From: Oscillospiraceae bacterium
GTDB taxonomy: Bacteria; Bacillota; Clostridia; Oscillospirales; Ruminococcaceae
DNA length: 13,618 nt
Direction of reading: 5' to 3'
NCBI GenBank assembly: GCA_020024235.1
Contig: JAHHUA010000032.1
Coordinates: forward strand, 1 to 13,618
The notes under the pieces were generated by a model. That model did no database searches and was not told the DNA's origin. It was given only the letters and a program-made list of their open reading frames with translations. Positions 7,435 through 13,618 of the stretch are shown piece by piece. Made by a program: the position numbers and the translations under genes. The stretch's first letter is position 1; each line of letters begins with the position of its first letter.

Positions 7435-8871
7435 ATGAAAATATTAATGGTCGGAGCAGAAGCTGTTCCTTTTTCTTCATCGGGAGGTCTTGGTGATGTT
7501 ATGGGCTCCCTCCCCGCTGCGATTAAGGAAAATATGACTTTTGATGATGATATAAGAGTAATACTTCCCCTTCATGAAATAACAAAAAACAAATATATGG
7601 ATAAACTCACCTTTGTGGGCAAAATAAATGTAAAGCTGGCATGGAGAAATCAGTACTGCGGAATTTTTCAGTGTAATCACAATGGTGTTATTTACTACTT
7701 TGTAGACAACGAATATTATTTTAAAAGAGCCGACCTTTACGGAAATTTTGATGACGGTGAAAAATACGCATTTTTCTGCAAAGCTGTTTTGGAAATAATG
7801 CAGGCTGTAAATTACTTTCCTGATGTACTTCATGCAAATGACTGGCACACCGCTTTGTGTGTAATTTATTTAAAATGTCTGTATGCAAATCAGGAACAAT
7901 ACCGCAATATAAAAACTCTTTACACTATTCACAATATTGAATATCAGGGGGTTTTTGATTTTTCCATTTTTGATGATGTATTTGACTTGGCAGGCTGTGA
8001 CAGGTCATTGTTTGACTATGACGGCAATATAAATCTCACCAAAGCTGCCATAGTATGTGCCGACAAAGTTTCCACTGTCAGTGAAAGATATTCCGAAGAA
8101 CTGCTTTACAGATATTTTTCCGGAAATCTGCACCATATACTGCAAAGATATTCCTACAAATTATGCGGCATTGTAAACGGAATTGACACCAACTACTACA
8201 ACCCGGCAAAAGACAGTGTAATTGAGAAAAAATATGACTGGAAACACTTACAAAACAAAGCTGTATGCAAAGAAGCTTTTCAAAAAGAATTCGGTTTGCA
8301 GGTAAATCAGAATATTCCCATTGTAGCTGTTATTTCACGACTTGCCTCCCACAAAGGGCTTGATTTAATAAAATGTGTATTTGATGACATTGCTTATGAA
8401 AATTTACAGTTTGTGCTTTTGGGCAAAGGTGAATATGAATATGAAGAATTTTTCAGAAATGAAATGAAAAAAAATCGCCCCAATGTGAAAATTATTTTGG
8501 ATTACAACAAAGATTTATCAAGAAAAATTTATTCTGCTGCAGATATTCTTCTTATGCCGTCAAAAAGTGAACCCTGTGGTTTATCTCAGATGATAGCCTC
8601 CCGCTATGGTGTTGTACCTGTAGTAAGAGAAGTGGGCGGACTTGCTGATACTATAAAACCATATAACCCTTTTGACAAAGAATCCAATGGATTTTCTTTC
8701 AGAAACTACAATGCCCATGAAATGCTCCATGTTTTAAATTATGCATTGAGTATTTACAGTTCCAAACCTGAATGGGAAGAACTGGTTAAAACAGTTATGC
8801 AAAAAGATTTTTCCTGGAACAAATCAGCTGAAAAATACATTAATTTATACAGTGAAATTATAGGCAATTAG
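7435..8871 (+). CDS. glgA: Glycogen synthase, ADP-glucose type (GT5, GlgA)
   Basis: GlgA transfers glucose from ADP-glucose to the non-reducing ends of growing alpha-1,4 glucan. The 478-residue length is normal for bacterial GT5. Visible motifs are the N-terminal Rossmann start with SGGLGDVMGSLP (16-27), HANDWHTAL (from H133), TIHNIEYQG, VNGIDTNYYNP, SRLASHKGLDL with R302 and K307 (equivalents of E. coli R300/K305), and SEPCGLSQMIASRYG with E379 (equivalent to E. coli E377), then REVGGLADT. One change stands out. The KTGGL motif, whose Lys15 contacts ADP-glucose in E. coli, reads SSGGL here, so residue 15 is Ser. Because the other catalytic positions are intact, the enzyme is probably active and belongs to a GT5 subgroup without this lysine. 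An AAGGAGGG site precedes the ATG, and glgP follows after 36 bp. Confidence 0.96.
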   Translation: MKILMVGAEAVPFSSSGGLGDVMGSLPAAIKENMTFDDDIRVILPLHEITKNKYMDKLTFVGKINVKLAWRNQYCGIFQCNHNGVIYYFVDNEYYFKRADLYGNFDDGEKYAFFCKAVLEIMQAVNYFPDVLHANDWHTALCVIYLKCLYANQEQYRNIKTLYTIHNIEYQGVFDFSIFDDVFDLAGCDRSLFDYDGNINLTKAAIVCADKVSTVSERYSEELLYRYFSGNLHHILQRYSYKLCGIVNGIDTNYYNPAKDSVIEKKYDWKHLQNKAVCKEAFQKEFGLQVNQNIPIVAVISRLASHKGLDLIKCVFDDIAYENLQFVLLGKGEYEYEEFFRNEMKKNRPNVKIILDYNKDLSRKIYSAADILLMPSKSEPCGLSQMIASRYGVVPVVREVGGLADTIKPYNPFDKESNGFSFRNYNAHEMLHVLNYALSIYSSKPEWEELVKTVMQKDFSWNKSAEKYINLYSEIIGN

Positions 8872-8895
8872 CTTTTATTAATTTTGCCTGAAATT

Positions 8896-8901
8896 CGGAG
8901 G
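8896..8901 (+). promoter_or_regulatory. Ribosome binding site that fixes the glgP start
   Basis: CGGAGG ends 6 nt before the ATG at 8908. An in-frame TTG at 8884 would start 24 bp earlier but has no such site and would place the Shine-Dalgarno inside the gene. The ATG at 8908 is therefore preferred. Confidence 0.8.
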
Positions 8902-8907
8902 TATACA

Positions 8908-11331
8908 ATGGAACAATTTAATGTGTCAACCGTAAAAGACAATATAAAAACAAAATTATCGGGATATTTCGGCATAACTGCCGCTGAAGCAAATGATACT
9001 CAGATATATGAAGCTGTTGTACTTACAGTAAGAGATATTTTAAGTTTAAAAAGAACTCAGTGGCATACAAATCTAAAAAAATTAAACAACAAAAAAATAT
9101 ATTATTTCAGCATGGAATTTTTGGTAGGTCCTTCCCTTAAAAACAATCTCCACAATTTATGTCTTATGGAAACATATAAAAATGCTCTGAAAGATTTAGG
9201 CTGGGATATAGAAAAAATATATGCCATGGAACCTGACCCAGGACTTGGAAACGGAGGACTGGGCCGTCTTGCTTCCTGTTTTATGGACAGTATGACAACC
9301 CAAAATTATCCCAGTTACGGTTTTTCAATATGCTATGAATACGGTCTGTTTAAACAAAAAATAGTAGACGGCAATCAAATCGAATTGCCTGATGACTGGC
9401 TGGATAAAGGTGAATACTGGCTTATCCCCAGAAATGACAAATGTTATACAGTAACTTTCGGCGGAAAAATTATAGAAAACTGGAACAATGGCAAAAATGA
9501 GATATTATATGAAAATCCGGACGAAATTAAAGCTGTACCATATGATATGCTGATTTCAGGATACAACTGTGATAATGTGGGAACACTCCGGCTTTGGAGT
9601 GCCGAAAGCTGTCAAAAATTTGATATGGATTTATTCTGTCGGGGAAATTATGAGAAAGCTGTAAAAGATAGTGTTGATGCAAAAACTTTAAGCCGTGTTC
9701 TCTACCCCTCTGACAACCATACAGAAGGAAAACTTTTAAGATTAAGTCAGCAGTATTTTCTGGTTTCGGCATCACTGCAAAGTATTTTGGACGACCATCT
9801 GCAAAAATTCGGCACTTTGGATAATTTAAAAAATCAAATTGTAATTCATATCAATGACACTCACCCGGCTCTTTGTATTCCCGAACTTATGCGGCTTTTA
9901 ATGGATATTCACGGTTTTGGCTGGGAAAAAGCCTGGGACACAGTTACAACTGTTGTAAGCTATACCAATCACACTGTTTTACCTGAGGCTTTGGAGGAAT
10001 GGGACGAAGGGTTATTCAGTCTTAGACTTCCCCGCATACACATGATTATCAAAGAAATTAACCGTCGTTTTTGTGAAGATTTATGGAGAGCATATCCTGA
10101 AAACTGGGAAAAAATTTCTCAAATGTCCATTATAGCTTACGGCAAAATCCGAATGGCAAATCTTTCTATTGTGGGCTCTCACAAGGTAAACGGTGTATCT
10201 AAACTTCACTCCGAAATTTTGGGTAAAACCATATTTAAAAATTACAAAAATTACAGTCCTGATAAATTTACAAATGTAACTAACGGAATTGCACACAGAA
10301 GATGGCTTTGTATGGCTAACCCCAAATTATCAAATCTTATTGCAGAATGTACTTCAGATGATTTTATTACTAATCCCGAAAGTCTTATTGAATTTAAAAA
10401 ATTTGAAAATGACTCCTCGGTACATGACCAATTAAAGAAAATAAAACTGGAAAACAAAATTATTCTTGCAAAAGAAATTAAAGAGAGAACAGGTATTATT
10501 GTAGATGAAAATTCCGTTTTTGATGTACAGGTAAAACGCATACATGAATATAAGCGTCAGCTTTTAAACTTGCTGAAAATTATATCAATGTATAATACCC
10601 TGAAGGAAAATCCACAGGCGGATATAATACCCCAAACCTTTGTATTTGCCGGTAAGGCTGCTCCTTCCTACTATTTTGCCAAAGACATTATAAAACTTAT
10701 TTGGGCAGTTTCTCAGGATATTCAAAAACACCCTGCTATCAGAGAAAAAATACAAGTGGTATTTTTGGAGGATTACAATGTAAGCTTGGGAGAAAAAATC
10801 TTCCCTGCCAGTGATATAAGCGAACAAATTTCCTTAGCCGGCAAAGAAGCCAGTGGTACAGGCTGTATGAAATTTATGATAAACGGTGCTTTGACTGTAG
10901 GCACACTTGATGGTGCCAACATAGAAATGCGTGATGCCGTAGGTGAAGAAAATATATACATTTTCGGACTTACCTCTTCTGAAGTCAGTGATATTTGGCT
11001 AAACGGATATAATTCTTTTATATATTATCAAAATAACCGTACTTTAAGAGATGCTGTAAACAGTTTGGCTGAGGGCTGGAACGGAATATCTTTTAAAAGC
11101 ATTGAAAATTATTTTCTTTCGGGAAAAAATAAATTTGCTGACCCTTATATGTGTCTTGCAGATTTTGACTCATATATAGGCACTTATCAAAAAGCCTTGG
11201 AAAACTATAAAAATACTGACAACTGGTACAGAAAATCCGTTATAAATATTGCCAATGCAGGATTTTTCTCTGCTGACCGCAGTATAAGTGATTATGCTGA
11301 AAATATATGGCACGCCAAAAAGGTAAAGTAA
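8908..11331 (+). CDS. glgP: Glycogen/maltodextrin phosphorylase (GT35, GlgP)
   Basis: This PLP-dependent enzyme removes glucose from the non-reducing ends of alpha-1,4 glucan as glucose-1-phosphate. It feeds glycolysis and reverses the GlgC-GlgA pathway. The protein has 807 residues, a usual length for bacterial GT35 enzymes. Signature segments are YFSMEFLVGPSLKNNL, EPDPGLGNGGLGRLASCFMD, HINDTHPALCIPELMR, TNHTVLPEALEEW, VTNGIAHRRWL, VQVKRIHEYKRQLLN and FAGKAAPSYYFAK. The PLP site is GTGCMKFMINGAL with K655 as the Schiff-base lysine. No N-terminal regulatory phosphorylation segment is apparent, so it resembles other unregulated bacterial phosphorylases. Whether glycogen or maltodextrin is preferred cannot be read from the sequence, but the operon argues for glycogen. 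The next gene starts 2 bp after its stop codon. Confidence 0.97.
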   Translation: MEQFNVSTVKDNIKTKLSGYFGITAAEANDTQIYEAVVLTVRDILSLKRTQWHTNLKKLNNKKIYYFSMEFLVGPSLKNNLHNLCLMETYKNALKDLGWDIEKIYAMEPDPGLGNGGLGRLASCFMDSMTTQNYPSYGFSICYEYGLFKQKIVDGNQIELPDDWLDKGEYWLIPRNDKCYTVTFGGKIIENWNNGKNEILYENPDEIKAVPYDMLISGYNCDNVGTLRLWSAESCQKFDMDLFCRGNYEKAVKDSVDAKTLSRVLYPSDNHTEGKLLRLSQQYFLVSASLQSILDDHLQKFGTLDNLKNQIVIHINDTHPALCIPELMRLLMDIHGFGWEKAWDTVTTVVSYTNHTVLPEALEEWDEGLFSLRLPRIHMIIKEINRRFCEDLWRAYPENWEKISQMSIIAYGKIRMANLSIVGSHKVNGVSKLHSEILGKTIFKNYKNYSPDKFTNVTNGIAHRRWLCMANPKLSNLIAECTSDDFITNPESLIEFKKFENDSSVHDQLKKIKLENKIILAKEIKERTGIIVDENSVFDVQVKRIHEYKRQLLNLLKIISMYNTLKENPQADIIPQTFVFAGKAAPSYYFAKDIIKLIWAVSQDIQKHPAIREKIQVVFLEDYNVSLGEKIFPASDISEQISLAGKEASGTGCMKFMINGALTVGTLDGANIEMRDAVGEENIYIFGLTSSEVSDIWLNGYNSFIYYQNNRTLRDAVNSLAEGWNGISFKSIENYFLSGKNKFADPYMCLADFDSYIGTYQKALENYKNTDNWYRKSVINIANAGFFSADRSISDYAENIWHAKKVK

Positions 11332-11333
11332 CC

Positions 11334-13190
11334 ATGGAAATTTCCTTTAAAAAGTATATTAACGGCAAAGATGTAACTTTAAAAGGAGCTTTTAGTCAAA
11401 ACAACATTATTGATTATGTAATTAAAATTCCAAGGGAAAAAGCTGTAAGACGGGTTTATCTCATTTTAAACAGTGATGAATTTTATGAAGAAATAAAAAG
11501 TGACTGCTATGAATTTATTTGGGAAGATTTAGAGGAAGGTATGGATATTTACTCCTTATCAGTAAATCTTTCAAAATATAAACCCGATATTTATTTCATC
11601 AATATTTGTTTTGAAAGCTTTAAAACCACCACTTATCTTTATGACAAATTCGATTACCGAAGACAGCTTACCATATACAAAGAAAATAATGAAACTCCGG
11701 ATATTCCAAAGGGAATTATGTATCATATTTTTGTGGACAGATTTTATTCATCGGGAAAATCCCCTGTTAAAAAAACTTCTGTATTAAATCCTGACTGGGA
11801 CAACGGCACACCCCAATTTTCAAAAAAACCGGGGGACCCATTAAAAAACAATATGGTTTTTGGCGGGGATTTATACGGAATTGCAGAAAAAATGGATTAT
11901 ATTGCCTCTTTGGGGACGGAATATATTTATTTATCCCCTATATTTGAGGCTTATTCCAACCACAAATATGACACAGGAAACTATATGGAAGCAGACGAAG
12001 GATTTGGCGGTCAAAAGGCTCTTAAAATTTTAATTGACACTGCATCAAGGTACGGAATAAAAGTTATTTTAGACGGTGTATTTAACCACACAGGTGATGA
12101 CAGCCTTTATTTTAACAAATACAGCAATTATAAAAGTGAAGGCGCTTATAATTCAAAAAATTCCCCCTATTTTAAGTGGTACAATTTCCGTAATTTTCCC
12201 GATGACTATGAAGCCTGGTGGGGTATAGAAATTCTACCCAGAGTAAATTCCGCTGACAGTGATTATTTAAAATACATTTGCGGAAAAAATGGTGTGGTTG
12301 ACAAATGGATGACCATGGGTATAAGCGGCTGGAGAATTGATGTGGCAGATGAACTCTCTGACAGATTTTTAAATGAATTTCACCGCTCTGTTAAATCAAA
12401 AAATAAAAACGCTATAATTATAGGTGAAGTTTGGGAAAATGCCAGCAACAAAATCGCTTATAATTTGAGAAGAAAATATTTTTTGGGAGAACAGTTGGAC
12501 AGTGTTATGAATTATCCTCTCCGTGATGCTGTTATTTCACTTATAAAAGATAAAAATACAGATAAATTAATAAATACAATTAAAATAATAAGCTATCAGT
12601 ACCCTGACAAAGTAAAATCAAGGCTTATGAATTTATTAAGCACCCATGACACAGAAAGAATTATTACTGTTTTGGCTGGTAAACAACTTGACAACAATGA
12701 TAATCTTCTCTTGTCACAAACTTTTTTAACCGATTCCCAATATAAAAAAGGCATAAAAGCTGTAAAAATTGCTTATGCCCTGCTATATTTTATGCCCGGA
12801 ATACCCAGTGTATTTTACGGAGATGAAATCGGTATGGAGGGCTATCATGACCCCTTTTGCCGCCGACCTTTTAAGTGGAAAAATACCGAAAAAAATCCTC
12901 TTTTAAACTGGTTTAGAAAACTTGGGAAAATCAGAAAAACTCACAGTGCTTTTCATTGTGAGGATTTAATGATAGAATATTATGATAATCAAAGATTTAT
13001 TTTATCCCGCAGTGATAAAAATGAAAAAATTATTTTTGGCTGCAATTTAAGTGATTTTCCTTTCCACATTAAAAGCGACAGCTTAATGACAAATCTTTTT
13101 GAAGCTAAAAACAAGGGTAAAAATCTTGTCATAAATCCAAACGATTTTATTTTAATTAAAATAAACCCAAAGGGACTTATTGAAATTTAA
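11334..13190 (+). CDS. Intracellular GH13 alpha-amylase-family glucanase (neopullulanase/amylopullulanase-like)
   Basis: This alpha-glucan hydrolase probably trims branches or limit dextrins left by GlgP (inferred from context). The 618-residue protein has an N-terminal beta-sandwich (about 1-125) of the kind found in neopullulanase and cyclomaltodextrinase relatives. A GH13 barrel then starts at GIMYHIFVDRFY, with DGVFNHTG (region I), GWRIDVADE with nucleophile D336, IGEVWENAS with acid/base E365, STHDTER with D439, and YGDEIGMEGYHDPFCRRPF. The last motif points to the GH13_20/GH13_39 type rather than to GlgX or a simple alpha-amylase. No signal peptide is seen, so it is cytosolic. The ATG at 11334 is preferred; an in-frame ATG at 11307 would overlap glgP by 25 bp and has no ribosome binding site. 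Translational coupling to glgP is likely. It is the last gene of the operon, ending just before a terminator. Exact specificity is uncertain. Confidence 0.88.
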   Translation: MEISFKKYINGKDVTLKGAFSQNNIIDYVIKIPREKAVRRVYLILNSDEFYEEIKSDCYEFIWEDLEEGMDIYSLSVNLSKYKPDIYFINICFESFKTTTYLYDKFDYRRQLTIYKENNETPDIPKGIMYHIFVDRFYSSGKSPVKKTSVLNPDWDNGTPQFSKKPGDPLKNNMVFGGDLYGIAEKMDYIASLGTEYIYLSPIFEAYSNHKYDTGNYMEADEGFGGQKALKILIDTASRYGIKVILDGVFNHTGDDSLYFNKYSNYKSEGAYNSKNSPYFKWYNFRNFPDDYEAWWGIEILPRVNSADSDYLKYICGKNGVVDKWMTMGISGWRIDVADELSDRFLNEFHRSVKSKNKNAIIIGEVWENASNKIAYNLRRKYFLGEQLDSVMNYPLRDAVISLIKDKNTDKLINTIKIISYQYPDKVKSRLMNLLSTHDTERIITVLAGKQLDNNDNLLLSQTFLTDSQYKKGIKAVKIAYALLYFMPGIPSVFYGDEIGMEGYHDPFCRRPFKWKNTEKNPLLNWFRKLGKIRKTHSAFHCEDLMIEYYDNQRFILSRSDKNEKIIFGCNLSDFPFHIKSDSLMTNLFEAKNKGKNLVINPNDFILIKINPKGLIEI

Positions 13191-13216
13191 GTTTTATAGT
13201 CGGTTAAACCATAAAG

Positions 13217-13245
13217 AAAAGCAGTCTTTTAAAGACTGCTTTTTT
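13217..13245 (+). terminator. Intrinsic terminator of the glg operon
   Basis: AAAAGCAGTCTT and AAGACTGCTTTT form a 12-bp stem with a 3-nt TTA loop, followed by a run of T. It lies 26 bp after the stop codon of the GH13 gene and closes the operon that starts at the promoter near 3085. Confidence 0.9.
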
Positions 13246-13246
13246 A

Positions 13247-13276
13247 TTTAAAAAATATAGGATTTTATGATATACT
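13247..13276 (+). promoter_or_regulatory. Predicted promoter of the downstream EEP-family gene
   Basis: TATACT (13271-13276) preceded by TG at 13268-13269 forms an extended -10. A weak -35 candidate, TTTAAA (13247-13252), lies 18 bp upstream and overlaps the tail of the terminator T-tract. An AGAGGTG ribosome binding site follows at 13298-13304, which supports a new transcription unit starting here. Confidence 0.55.
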
Positions 13277-13309
13277 GAAACAGTAATTTAATCTAAAAGA
13301 GGTGTTATT

Positions 13310-13618
13310 ATATTAAACACCACAAAAATTGCTTTAATTATTGTATTAAGTTTTATTATTTTATTTTTAATTTTATTGACATTTTTAACTGTAACTGAAT
13401 TTAACCCTGAAAAAGATTCTCATCTTTTTATGCAAACTTCTTCTAAAGGCTCTGTACCCTTCTCTGATGACGGGAAAATTAAAATACTCTCGTGGAATAT
13501 CGGTTACTGCGGACTTGATAAATCCGCTGATTTCTTTATGGATGGCGGAAAAAGTGTAAATCCCCAAAGCCGTGAAAAAATCGAAGAAAATATGACTGAA
13601 ATAAATGATTTTCTTCTT
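13310..13618 (+). CDS. Membrane-anchored endonuclease/exonuclease/phosphatase (EEP) family protein, 3' part outside the window
   Basis: This is the N-terminal part (about 103 codons visible) of an EEP-superfamily protein with an unknown substrate. The reading frame encodes a short positive N-terminus (NTTK), a hydrophobic segment of about 20 residues (13328-13390, IALIIVLSFIILFLILLTFL) that fits a membrane anchor or uncleaved signal, a linker, and then KIKILSWNIGYCGLDKSADF and FMDGGKSVNP. The SWNIGY segment holds the metal-binding Asn of EEP enzymes, and the remaining catalytic motifs lie beyond the edge. The start is problematic. Codons between the in-frame TAA at 13289 and TTG 13376 include no ATG, GTG or TTG. 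The AGAGGTG site at 13298-13304 is best spaced for ATA 13310, with ATT 13307 or TTA 13313 as alternatives. Starting at ATG 13430 would remove the membrane segment. It may use a rare start, or carry a start-codon mutation or sequence error. Confidence 0.7.
   Translation, partial: MLNTTKIALIIVLSFIILFLILLTFLTVTEFNPEKDSHLFMQTSSKGSVPFSDDGKIKILSWNIGYCGLDKSADFFMDGGKSVNPQSREKIEENMTEINDFLL

Noticed and set aside
7477..7848. Antisense 123-codon open frame opposite glgA
   Set aside because: It lies fully within the strongly conserved glgA coding sequence, has no ribosome binding site that I could see and no recognisable motifs; it is a shadow frame.
8884..8907. N-terminal extension of GlgP from TTG 8884
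   Set aside because: The extension would include the Shine-Dalgarno CGGAGG, which is ideally placed for the ATG at 8908.
10251..10541. Antisense open frames within glgP (also 9527-9775, 10081-10296, 10585-10827)
   Set aside because: All are opposite intact glgP sequence with clear family motifs; their compositions look like reverse translations of it.

Overview
The window is an AT-rich chromosomal segment of a low-GC Gram-positive bacterium, most likely an anaerobic gut-type clostridium (Lachnospiraceae/Ruminococcaceae sensu lato). The grounds are base composition, strong AGGAGG-type ribosome binding sites, the Firmicutes-type gene order glgB-glgC-glgD-glgA-glgP, and an EF-G-like GTPase carrying a YacP/Rae1-type domain. 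All confident genes lie on the + strand.

Region 1 (about 32-2623) encodes an 863-residue two-part translation factor. It has a TetM/EF-G-like ribosomal GTPase body followed by a NYN/PIN-like nuclease domain that resembles Bacillus Rae1 (YacP), the ribosome-associated A-site endoribonuclease. Region 2 (2583-3084) is non-coding apart from the extreme 3' end of that gene. It holds about 4.7 copies of a ~99-bp tandem repeat with hairpin-forming GGGCGACCC cores in two alternating subtypes. The first unit supplies the last 12 codons and the stop of the GTPase gene.

Region 3 (3085-13245) looks like one glycogen operon. A strong extended -10 promoter lies at its head, six genes are packed 2-36 bp apart (branching enzyme, two ADP-glucose pyrophosphorylase-type subunits, ADP-glucose glycogen synthase, glycogen phosphorylase, and an intracellular GH13 alpha-glucanase), and a clear intrinsic terminator closes it. 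GlgC (with GlgD) makes ADP-glucose, GlgA extends alpha-1,4 chains, and GlgB adds alpha-1,6 branches. GlgP releases glucose-1-phosphate, and the last GH13 enzyme probably deals with limit dextrins or branches, since no glgX, pulA or malQ is present here.

Region 4 (13246 to the end) starts a new transcription unit. A promoter precedes a membrane-anchored endonuclease/exonuclease/phosphatase-family protein, which is cut off by the window edge and has no ATG/GTG/TTG start at the expected position.

The points most worth a second look are the GTPase-Rae1 fusion, the repeat array that has become the end of that gene, the Lys15-to-Ser change in the glycogen synthase substrate motif, and the missing canonical start codon of the last gene. 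The rest of the glycogen operon looks conventional.
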